A DNA stretch of 64,000 nucleotides, from IMG/VR virus record IMGVR_UViG_3300037258_000125, positions 1 through 64,000 of that record; one strand, 5' to 3'. This document shows, in pieces, positions 50,700-56,308 of the stretch. Numbering within the stretch: position 1 is the stretch's first letter; each line of letters opens with the position of its first letter. The position numbers and the translations under genes are program-made. The notes under the pieces were generated by a model, which searched no databases, was not told the DNA's origin, and was given only the letters and a program-made list of their open reading frames with translations. The stretch is from a virus.

Positions 50700-51120
50700 C
50701 GTCATCCTTTGATTCGACTGGCTTTGGTGTGATCGTCTCTTTAGGCCTCCAGTCTTCATTTGGCCCACGCTTCAATTCGGTCGTGCACACATTCCTGGCG
50801 TGCTGATAACGTATGCCAAGATGTTTGGATATCATGAGCGGTGTTGCACCCTTACCTTCAGGATGCCAAAGACCACTATGAAGATATCTGATGGCTGCAG
50901 ACTTCGTCTTGTAGTGTTCTTTCAACCATGAAAGAGTGGGCATGCCGTCTTGTGGCTCTACCTTTGTACTGCCGTCACCAAAGAACTCCTTGGCAAACTC
51001 TTCAGGAGTCTGCTTGAACTCTTGTTCGCGGATCTCTTCCACTTCAAGAGCCTTTGGCTTTCCAGTCTTACGAGAACCAAGTCTAATGACGTTGGTCTCG
51101 CCCCTTGGCTTACGTGCCAT
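50686..51120 (-). CDS. GPIAK/YQ-family protein (paralog 2)
   Basis: A 144-residue protein with a basic N-terminus and a core TKSAAIRYLHSGLWHPEGKG, then LMISKHLGIRYQHARNVCTT. The block order (AIRYL, a GPIAK-like ISKHL, then YQHARN) matches paralogs at 37.9, 53.1 and 54.2 kb. It looks like a small helix-turn-helix. Partner or DNA target unknown. The stop overlaps the next gene. Confidence 0.7.
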   Translation of the reverse strand: MARKPRGETNVIRLGSRKTGKPKALEVEEIREQEFKQTPEEFAKEFFGDGSTKVEPQDGMPTLSWLKEHYKTKSAAIRYLHSGLWHPEGKGATPLMISKHLGIRYQHARNVCTTELKRGPNEDWRPKETITPKPVESKDDDGSE

Positions 51121-51296
51121 TATGACACCTTAATGTCGGTGACATGTGATGATAGCCAATCACGAGCTTCGCTATCATCAACACTGTCTTCATGAATTGC
51201 TACACAGAGCGCTTCATGTAACGATTCTGAAGCGGTATTGCACTCTGGAAGGTTGGGAGTATCATCTCTCAGTTCAAACGTGATCGTCACTTTCAT
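51120..51296 (-). CDS. Unknown acidic 58-residue protein
   Basis: ATG 51296 overlaps the upstream stop (TAATG) and is spaced well from GGAGG. Product: KVTITFELRDDTPNLPECNT, LHEALCVAIHEDSVDDSEAR. Strand then acidic helix. No family recognised. Confidence 0.6.
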   Translation of the reverse strand: MKVTITFELRDDTPNLPECNTASESLHEALCVAIHEDSVDDSEARDWLSSHVTDIKVS

Positions 51297-51550
51297 TACC
51301 ATATCCTCCGAATGTTAATGATCGTAAGCGCGCCAACTACTTCTTCGAAAGCGTCAGCCTTACTATCGGAAACAAACATATCAACGATGATATTGCCGTC
51401 ACGATCGATAGCAATGTCGTTTGTTGCGTCGCCTAAGGTCTTTAGAGCGTCAAAGAACTTAGCAACGATTACTCTTGCTTGATCGTAGGTACAAGCTTCC
51501 TCTTCAGCGACAAGTTCTTCAACCTTCGCTGTTAACCTAAACTTGATCAT
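51296..51550 (-). CDS. Unknown 84-residue protein
   Basis: ATG 51550 follows CAGGGGTACATC. Product: KFRLTAKVEELVAEEEACTY, ARVIVAKFFDALKTLGDATN, and a strand with DRDGNIIVDMFV. First gene after the promoter at 51593-51621. No family recognised. Confidence 0.65.
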   Translation of the reverse strand: MIKFRLTAKVEELVAEEEACTYDQARVIVAKFFDALKTLGDATNDIAIDRDGNIIVDMFVSDSKADAFEEVVGALTIINIRRIW

Positions 51551-51592
51551 CTGATGTACCCCTGTTTCATAGCTTATTAACCAATACACCAT

Positions 51593-51621
51593 ATTTTATA
51601 GTAGTTTAGAGGTCAAATCAA
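51593..51621 (-). promoter_or_regulatory. Leftward promoter at 51.6 kb
   Basis: -35 TTGATT (51616-51621) and -10 TAAAAT (51593-51598), 17 bp apart. GACCA lies next to the -35; CCGGTCC (51638-51644) and ATTATGGTC lie further upstream. Confidence 0.8.
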
Positions 51622-51678
51622 TGGTCAAAATGAAGAGCCGGTCCACATAAAATTATGGTCACACGGTCATAGGACATA

Positions 51679-51699
51679 AAGACCAAAGTCTTTGGTCTT
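51679..51699 (-). terminator. Hairpin AAGACCAAAG/CTTTGGTCTT after the 51.8 kb gene
   Basis: A near-perfect 21-base dyad, effective stem about 8 bp with a 5-base loop, followed leftward by TATGTCC. It lies between the small gene at 51768 and the next promoter. The T-run is short, so termination is only probable. Confidence 0.5.
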
Positions 51700-51767
51700 C
51701 GACATATCTGTTTAAGGAGCGAGCCATACCACTTTAGCCTGCGCTATGACTGCTCTTGCATGCGTAG

Positions 51768-51944
51768 TCACCCAATGTGCAGGAATGACTCTCGGCACAC
51801 CCAAACACTGCTTTGGGTCTCTGCCCTGCGCCTCTGCACTTGGTAATGTGGAAAGCGTTCGTGATGATGCCAACGAACACGATAGGTTTCGTTCTTCATC
51901 TGGAACTCTTTCCAGTCTTGATGTCGGCTAGCGTTGATGAGCAT
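51768..51944 (-). CDS. Small basic/aromatic protein, unknown
   Basis: A 58-residue frame from ATG 51944, with an internal ATG at 51902 that also has a GGAAAGAG site. Product: NETYRVRWHHHERFPHYQVQ then RRRAETQSSVWVCRESF. It follows the 75-residue gene closely. No family recognised. Confidence 0.5.
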   Translation of the reverse strand: MLINASRHQDWKEFQMKNETYRVRWHHHERFPHYQVQRRRAETQSSVWVCRESFLHIG

Positions 51945-51951
51945 TGGCAAT

Positions 51952-52179
51952 CTATCCCCTGTTTCCGGTTGGCTCTAAGTCCGATTGTGGATGAGATCCT
52001 ACCGAATCCTGAAGCCTTAAATGAGGCCAATAGATAAGGTAGGTTTGATCACTTGAGCGGTGCGTTATTACATAGCCAAGAGTTCCTGGATCTACGTAAT
52101 TGTCGGATAGCCCGATTCGAGTACGATTGATAGCACGTACTTCGAGCTTACCTTTCTTGAACTGAGCTTTAGTTGGCAT
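51952..52179 (-). CDS. Unknown 75-residue protein
   Basis: Basic N-terminus (TKAQFKKGKLEVRAINRTRI) followed by a compact beta-type region (GTLGYVITHRSSDQTYLIYW). First gene after the promoter at 52212-52240. Could be a small nucleic-acid or protein binder. No family recognised. Confidence 0.65.
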   Translation of the reverse strand: MPTKAQFKKGKLEVRAINRTRIGLSDNYVDPGTLGYVITHRSSDQTYLIYWPHLRLQDSVGSHPQSDLEPTGNRG

Positions 52180-52211
52180 TGGTTGTACCCTGTAAATGTT
52201 GTAGCCTAATT

Positions 52212-52240
52212 ATAATACCATCTTTCTAGAGTCAAATCAA
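52212..52240 (-). promoter_or_regulatory. Leftward promoter at 52.2 kb
   Basis: -35 TTGATT (52235-52240) and -10 TATTAT (52212-52217), 17 bp apart; an overlapping TATAAT lies three bases on. GACCATCATTTGGACTC abuts the -35. Confidence 0.85.
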
Positions 52241-52380
52241 GAGTCCAAATGATGGTCGGGAGCACCTGAGCGCATGGCTACTCTACTGTAACCCTTAGTG
52301 ACTATTTTATTGTTCCGTTCGCTTCGGTGCCTTTAGAAATCGTAGGTTAGGGCATCATGTTTGGGGAATGTTCTATGGCT

Positions 52381-52676
52381 AACTAGGGGAAAGTAGTTTT
52401 TGGTCAATTGAGCTAACTCGTTGATTTTATTAAGGAAAAGTAGTATCATTACTTACTTACTCTTTTTAAGAAATAGTATAAGAAAAAATAAAGGAATAGA
52501 TATAGAATAGTAATAGAATAATAGGAATAGAATAGGAAGATATGTAGGAATATGTAGGAAGATAAAAAATAAAGAATATAGAATCTGTTAAACAAACTAA
52601 GTAAGTAGGGAAAGTACTTTTCTTTAATGATTTCAATAGGTTAACAAGGAAGTGCCGAAACTACTTTCCCCTAGTT
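52381..52676. repeat. AT-rich island bounded by a 19-bp inverted repeat; origin candidate
   Basis: AACTAGGGGAAAGTAGTTT (52381-52399) returns as its exact reverse complement at 52658-52676. Nested inside are TTAAGGAAAAGTA (52430-52442) against TACTTTTCTTTAA (52615-52627, one mismatch) and TTACTTACTT-type words against AAGTAAGTA (near 52450 and 52600). The 150-base core is purine-rich on one strand with many GAATAG words and two ATATGTAGGAA copies. An easily melted core with iteron-like words and flanking dyads fits a replication origin or a large cruciform. Confidence 0.55.
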
Positions 52677-52925
52677 TCTAAAGGAATGTTTGAGGAATGT
52701 TGGCAATTACCTATGGTTTTTAGGTGACCTAATATGTAGGACGATTGATCAGAACGATAGTGTATTGTAGGACTTAACAGAGACCCTTCGGCCCGGACAC
52801 ATCAGTACTATTTAGGAGCAGTCGGATTTTGGTCGGCCAGCTTCAGACGTTTATTGGCAACGGCAACCACCAGTACAACCGCTCCGACTATATGACGGTT
52901 TGGGACATGTCGGACCGGTCCTTAG

Positions 52926-52965
52926 GTGACCAAAAGAACTGGGAGACCCTCTCGAGCCTCCCAGT
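52926..52965 (-). terminator. Terminator downstream of the 53.1 kb gene
   Basis: ACTGGGAG / CTCCCAGT (52938-52945 and 52958-52965) forms an 8-bp stem; leftward it is followed by TCTTTTGG. About 100 bases past the stop of the gene at 53065. Confidence 0.65.
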
Positions 52966-53064
52966 GTTCCTTAGTGCCCTACATGTGCTGCATGTGACAG
53001 TACCTGTATAAGGATAAGGAGCGATAGCGTCCCGAAGAACGCTACCGCAAAGTAGTGGACCGCG

Positions 53065-53334
53065 TTAGACCTGCGCTGCGGTCTTGATCTTCTGGTTCAG
53101 CTGGTTGCGGACGTGCTGATACTTCACCGGTTTGGTGTACAGCGCGTTCTTGCCCACGAGACCGCTGAGGTACTTGGCGATCGGCCCCGTCTTCCAACCG
53201 AGGTTCGCAAGGAACCGCATCGCTTGCGCTTTGGTCGTGTACCCGGCGATCGTCTTTTCCTGAGCCGACGTCAGGGTATTGACCGCGGGAACCACAGCAG
53301 TGGCAACGGCGGCAGTGTTGGTCTTGTCGTTCAT
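53065..53334 (-). CDS. GPIAK/YQHVRN-family protein (paralog 3)
   Basis: The 89-residue product has a Thr/Ala/Val N-terminus, then TKAQAMRFLANLGWKTGPIAK, LSGLVGKNALYTKPVKYQHV and RNQLNQKIK. The blocks match the 37.9, 50.7 and 54.2 kb proteins. GC-rich codons plus its own promoter and terminator suggest abundance. Basic C-terminus and helical core fit a small DNA-binding protein; the origin-like island lies just downstream. Confidence 0.75.
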   Translation of the reverse strand: MNDKTNTAAVATAVVPAVNTLTSAQEKTIAGYTTKAQAMRFLANLGWKTGPIAKYLSGLVGKNALYTKPVKYQHVRNQLNQKIKTAAQV

Positions 53335-53384
53335 GTTGTGATCGTCCTTCTATTAGGTTGAAGTCATTTCAACCTTACAAAACT

Positions 53385-53413
53385 ATAATATCGCATCCTC
53401 TGGGTCAAATCAA
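53385..53413 (-). promoter_or_regulatory. Leftward promoter for paralog 3
   Basis: -35 TTGATT (53408-53413) and -10 TATTAT (53385-53390), 17 bp apart. Upstream are TATAGTCGGCC and, farther, AGCGAATTTTGCTTGGC (53465-53481). Confidence 0.85.
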
Positions 53414-53573
53414 CAACAATCTTATAGTCGGCCTATATGATTTATTGCCTTGGCTACCGAGCCCAGCGAATTTTGCTTGGCTCAGTCCTTTATTGGCAAC
53501 TAGGCCAGCTAGCCTAGGGCTAAATTCCTATGACCGGGCATACCAGTCCAACCGGTCCCCAGGTAAGGGAATA

Positions 53574-53593
53574 GGAGGATCTTTCGATCCTCC
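53574..53593 (-). terminator. Hairpin after the 53.6 kb gene
   Basis: GGAGGATC / GATCCTCC, 8-bp stem; read leftward its loop is GAAA, a stable tetraloop. It lies ten bases past the stop at 53602. No T-run, so it may stabilise or process RNA rather than terminate. Confidence 0.55.
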
Positions 53594-53601
53594 CGTTCCG
53601 C

Positions 53602-53778
53602 TCAGGATTTATCGCGGATCACGTACGTGATCGTTTGTATGAGCGTGAGCATGCGAGCTAGGTACTTTGGTTCCTGTGGATCGTTCTTGATCTCTTCCCT
53701 GTGGAACTCCAGATCCTTCTTCATGGACTCAAGCGTTGGAACCGAGAAAATACAAACCATTTCTTTACTGAGCATCAT
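53602..53778 (-). CDS. Unknown 58-residue protein
   Basis: ATG 53778 follows AAAGGAGAACGATT. Product: LSKEMVCIFSVPTLESMKKD, LEFHREEIKNDPQEPKYLAR, then TLIQTITYVIRDKS. A charged helical protein with its own promoter (53810-53838) and trailing hairpin. No family recognised. Confidence 0.7.
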   Translation of the reverse strand: MMLSKEMVCIFSVPTLESMKKDLEFHREEIKNDPQEPKYLARMLTLIQTITYVIRDKS

Positions 53779-53809
53779 AATCGTTCTCCTTTGTTTACCT
53801 TACCATTTT

Positions 53810-53838
53810 ATAATAGCGCATGTCCTAATATGCCGCAA
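53810..53838 (-). promoter_or_regulatory. Leftward promoter for the 53.6 kb gene
   Basis: -35 TTGCGG (53833-53838) and -10 TATTAT (53810-53815), 17 bp apart. AGCGATTTCGCTTGGC (53862-53877) lies 24 bases upstream. Confidence 0.8.
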
Positions 53839-53906
53839 CTACTAATATCGCTTAGCTGATAAGCGATTTCGCTTGGCCTGGTTAACCGGTCCCTTGTGGT
53901 AAGACT

Positions 53907-53935
53907 ATAGTCCTAGGACCTACGCCTAGGACTAT
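53907..53935. terminator. 11-bp stem hairpin after the 38-residue gene
   Basis: ATAGTCCTAGG / CCTAGGACTAT with a 7-base loop, just past the stop at 53940. It has no T-run on either strand. Equivalent in position to the hairpins at 52938 and 53574, each followed leftward by GGACCGGT. Confidence 0.5.
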
Positions 53936-53939
53936 GAGC

Positions 53940-54056
53940 CTATTGGACTAGCCCAGCTATAACGACGTGGGCTACATAAACCCCGTACGTTATATAGAAC
54001 AGGGATAGTACAGTCACTGCTACACTAACAGTGACAACGATGTCGGTACGTCCCAT
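53940..54056 (-). CDS. 38-residue membrane protein
   Basis: ATG 54056 follows GTTGGAGATCCCCT. After GRTD the product is one long hydrophobic helix (IVVTVSVAVTVLSLFYITYG) and a moderately hydrophobic tail. It sits between two hairpins, downstream of paralog 4. Confidence 0.6.
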   Translation of the reverse strand: MGRTDIVVTVSVAVTVLSLFYITYGVYVAHVVIAGLVQ

Positions 54057-54083
54057 AGGGGATCTCCAACTGTTGAGGGTGGT

Positions 54084-54108
54084 GGGTGGGTCCTAATAAG
54101 ACCCACCC
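54084..54108. terminator. 9-bp hairpin between paralog 4 and the membrane gene
   Basis: GGGTGGGTC / GACCCACCC with loop CTAATAA, ten bases past the stop at 54118. No T-run. Probably an RNA-processing or attenuation element. Confidence 0.45.
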
Positions 54109-54117
54109 TATTGGATG

Positions 54118-54315
54118 TTACTGACCCTTCAGAGGAGTGATCAGTACGTTCCTGACCCACTGGTATTTGATGTTGAGGACCTTAGCGATGGCGCCTCGTT
54201 TGAGACCCTGACCATCCAGGTACCGAATCTTGGCTGACGTAGTAGTGAGCGTGGTCAGGTGGATAGGATCGAAAGCAAGTGGTTCGGTGATGGGTTGTTC
54301 TTTAGTCTTAGACAT
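54118..54315 (-). CDS. GPIAK/YQ-family protein (paralog 4)
   Basis: From ATG 54315 the product is 65 residues: TLTTTSAKIRYLDGQGLKRG, AIAKVLNIKYQWVRNVLITP, LKGQ. The shortest and clearest member of the family, essentially one helix-turn-helix-like unit. It is the first leftward gene, beside the divergent promoter for the packaging genes, so a regulator role is plausible. The ATG 78 bases upstream would overlap the control dyads. Confidence 0.7.
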   Translation of the reverse strand: MSKTKEQPITEPLAFDPIHLTTLTTTSAKIRYLDGQGLKRGAIAKVLNIKYQWVRNVLITPLKGQ

Positions 54316-54714
54316 TTTAGTACCCTTCGTTTTGGTTGGTTGCTTAATTGCTAACCAATGATCATAGTATATAAGGGAATAATATTCCCGCACGTACTAT
54401 TTTAGCTTGACTGATAAGCGAATTTCGATGGGCTCAATCAGATACCGAGTAATTTTCGGACTAGGAATATATTCCTATTCAAAAAGCAACTCAGTATCCC
54501 GCAAAACGTACGGTATTCTATAGGATTTTTGGAGGCCATATTCAGGTGTGATCTCTCCTAACAAACGTACGATATTTTTGCGGAAATTTGAGGGGCCATA
54601 TCCTGAATAGTCAAATATCTTTTGGTCACACCGAAAAAACCCTCTTGACGTCTCATCTGACCTCTGTTATAATTGGAGCACAGTACAACACTGAATCGGA
54701 ATAGGACAGTGATC
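54316..54714. promoter_or_regulatory. Divergent control region between leftward and rightward genes
   Basis: No gene in about 400 bases. It contains GGGAATAATATTCCC (54375-54389), AGCGAATTTCGATGGGC (54417-54433), the 16-base palindrome TAGGAATATATTCCTA (54462-54477), and two imperfect direct repeats (about 54501-54543 and 54561-54604) sharing AAACGTACG-TATT and GGCCATAT. TATTCAGG (54539-54546) and CCTGAATA (54602-54609) are inverted. The leftward promoter here is unclear. The rightward promoter follows at 54645. Confidence 0.7.
54645..54673 (+). promoter_or_regulatory. Rightward promoter for packaging and head genes
   Basis: TTGACG (54645-54650) and TATAAT (54668-54673), 17 bp apart, the best sigma70-type promoter in the window. 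Start of transcription near 54680. TTTTGGTCACACCG lies upstream. Confidence 0.9.
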
Positions 54715-55248
54715 ATGAGACTGTTCGCTCTTAATTTCCACCACAGTGAGTATCCTTGGGAAAAGGCGACTCCAGTGGAACTCGAGCTCCGTGAAATGTT
54801 GTTGCTGGTAATCCGAAACCAGGAGAAGCTCATGTCCGTACAAGATGACCTTGTTGCGGTAGTCCAAGCACTATCTGATGGCTACGCAGCACTTCACAAC
54901 GATATCACTGCAGAGCTTGCTGCGTTGTCAGCTGCTCAAGCTGCTGGTGATACCACGAAGGTGGTTCAGTCGATCGCCAACATCCAGAATATCGTCAATT
55001 CGATGGCTACTGACGCAGCCGCTCTATCCACTTCCGCTGGTGCTACCGCGACTGCTCCAGTCAATCCTCCGGCGCCAGCAGTTCCGCCGACAACGACTCC
55101 AGCTTCTGTATCTGTCACGCCGGCTCCTGATGCGCCTGCAACCTCTGCTCCTGCGGATGGTTCGAATCCCGCTCCCGTGGCTGATCAAGCGGCGCCAGCT
55201 GATGCTGCTCCTCCGGCTACTCCGGACACGCCTCCCGTTCAGTCCTAA
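54715..55248 (+). CDS. Helical protein with Pro/Ala-rich tail, first rightward gene
   Basis: From ATG 54715 the product is 177 residues; ATG 54832 has a stronger AGGAG site and would give 138. The middle (VQDDLVAVVQALSDGYAALH, DITAELAALSAAQAAG) is an amphipathic coiled-coil-like helix, and the last 75 residues are Pro/Ala/Thr repeats. It is bracketed by a promoter and a terminator, so it should be made in excess over the packaging proteins. It may be a small structural or scaffolding-type protein; the family is not recognised. Confidence 0.7.
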   Translation: MRLFALNFHHSEYPWEKATPVELELREMLLLVIRNQEKLMSVQDDLVAVVQALSDGYAALHNDITAELAALSAAQAAGDTTKVVQSIANIQNIVNSMATDAAALSTSAGATATAPVNPPAPAVPPTTTPASVSVTPAPDAPATSAPADGSNPAPVADQAAPADAAPPATPDTPPVQS

Positions 55249-55279
55249 GAGCTGGTGCTATCGTACTGATCTGAACACT

Positions 55280-55309
55280 CCCGGGAGACTAACCTCTCCC
55301 GGGTTTATT
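55280..55309 (+). terminator. Rho-independent terminator after the first rightward gene
   Basis: CCCGGGAGA / TCTCCCGGG, 9-bp stem with loop CTAACC, followed by TTTATT. Downstream packaging genes must rely on read-through or anti-termination. Confidence 0.85.
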
Positions 55310-55324
55310 CCTAAGAAGGGTGTT

Positions 55325-55636
55325 ATGGCCAATTTTATCCCTAGAGTTATTACACAAGAGAGTGCAGCACAGGGATATAATAATGAAGGGCGTGGCAAAC
55401 TCCTTGGTTATGTTGCCAGACCTTCAGAGCATGAAGAGACGTGCCGCTATCGTATTTCTACAGGAGGTGATCCTAATAAAGAGCCTCACGAACCTTGTTC
55501 TTGTCGTATCGGATTATGGAAAGATGAGACTATGGTTAAGGGTCCGTCAGGTAAAGTGCAAAAGTCAAAGGCTCTGCGTAAACCACGCAAGGTTTCTAAA
55601 AGGAAACCTGTCCGTAAGGCAAAGAACAAAGGGTAG
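55325..55636 (+). CDS. Unknown basic 103-residue protein
   Basis: ATG 55325 follows AAGAAGG. The product has GYNNEGRGKLLGYVARPSEH, EETCRYRISTGG and EPCSCRIGLWKDE (Cys pairs) and a Lys/Arg-rich tail (KPRKVSKRKPVRKAKN). The tail suggests nucleic-acid binding. Long frames in other phases here are shadows. Confidence 0.65.
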   Translation: MANFIPRVITQESAAQGYNNEGRGKLLGYVARPSEHEETCRYRISTGGDPNKEPHEPCSCRIGLWKDETMVKGPSGKVQKSKALRKPRKVSKRKPVRKAKNKG

Positions 55637-55993
55637 ATGGGTCAAGTGGGTCAAGTGGGTCAAGTGGGTCAAGTGGGGAAATTTCTTCGCAAGTTTGGAA
55701 GACCGCCCAGTGAGACTTTCGGGTATCTCCACGGCGAAGGGTTTGCTCATTGGTGTCCTGGATGTGAACAGATTCATGCGTTTGCAGTAACTGCACCATT
55801 TGACAATGGCTGCAAATGGACATTCGACAACAACCTTGAAGAGCCGACGTTCACGCCAAGTATGAATATCGGTCCAGGATTTTGTCATTATCACCTGACT
55901 AAAGGCAAATTGATATTCGGAAGTGATTGCCATCACGAGCTTAAAGGCAAAACCGTTCCACTACCAGAGCTACCTGAATGGGCGAGAGACTAA
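55637..55993 (+). CDS. DUF6527-like protein with GQV repeat start (copy 1)
   Basis: The 118-residue product begins with four Gly-Gln-Val units encoded by a 9-base tandem repeat. The rest has HWCPGCEQIHAF, CKWTFDNNLEEPTFTPSM, CHYHLTKGKLIFGSDCHHEL, the Cys/His and W-F-N-PTF-S blocks of DUF6527 proteins, small zinc-binding phage proteins of unknown function. Its stop overlaps the next start (TAATG), and the next gene is a divergent copy. Confidence 0.75.
   Translation: MGQVGQVGQVGQVGKFLRKFGRPPSETFGYLHGEGFAHWCPGCEQIHAFAVTAPFDNGCKWTFDNNLEEPTFTPSMNIGPGFCHYHLTKGKLIFGSDCHHELKGKTVPLPELPEWARD
55640..55675 (+). repeat. Four tandem copies of GGTCAAGTG
   Basis: A perfect 9-base repeat four times directly after the ATG at 55637. 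Copy-number change would add or remove Gly-Gln-Val units without breaking the frame. Confidence 0.9.
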
Positions 55994-56304
55994 TGGCAGA
56001 GAAACTCAACGTTCAGGGTATTCGGGTTGATAGCTTACCCTTCAACGCTCCCGCAGGTTACTTCTGCTTCGAGTATGAAGGTGATAAGATTGTTCGTCTA
56101 CGTTGCGGTTGTCCCTGTGGTTGTGGCGCTCATCACGGCGCACGCTTTACAGGTGAGGGAGCTTGGGGCTTCGACGGCAACCTAGATAAGCCAACAGTAA
56201 CAGGTTCTTTCGGTATGTATCCATCGTACCGTAGTGAAACATTACGAGAAGGTAAGTACCATTGGCATGGTCACCTCCGTAATGGCGTCTTTGAGGAATG
56301 CTAA
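55993..56304 (+). CDS. DUF6527-like protein (copy 2)
   Basis: From ATG 55993 (TAATG with copy 1) the product is 103 residues: CGCPCGCGAHHGARF, GAWGFDGNLDKPTVTGSF, KYHWHGHLRNGVFEEC. It repeats the W-F-N-PT-S and H-L-G-F pattern of copy 1, indicating tandem duplication followed by divergence. Cys/His clusters suggest zinc binding. Function unknown. Confidence 0.75.
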   Translation: MAEKLNVQGIRVDSLPFNAPAGYFCFEYEGDKIVRLRCGCPCGCGAHHGARFTGEGAWGFDGNLDKPTVTGSFGMYPSYRSETLREGKYHWHGHLRNGVFEEC

Positions 56305-56308
56305 GCCA

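Larger units (their letters stand above)
52241..53064. other. About 820 bases without a convincing gene
   Basis: From the 52.2 kb promoter to the next leftward gene I find no supported protein gene. The stretch holds the AT-rich palindromic island (52381-52676), a small dyad pair AGTCGGA (52820-52826) / TCCGACT (52883-52889) with the alternative GGAGC/GCTCC pairing, the shared words TTTATTGGCAAC (52850-52861) and ACCGGTCC (52914-52921), and the terminator hairpin at 52926-52965. A 60-codon rightward frame at 52829 lacks ribosome site and protein-like character. Confidence 0.6.

Noticed and set aside
54375-54430. Leftward promoter for paralog 4
   Set aside because: TATTAT and TATACT are present but no acceptable -35 at 16-18 bp; reported only as part of the control region.
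55320-55790. 156-codon rightward open frame
   Set aside because: Crosses the stop of the 103-residue gene and the 9-base repeat in another frame; unnatural Leu/Arg composition.
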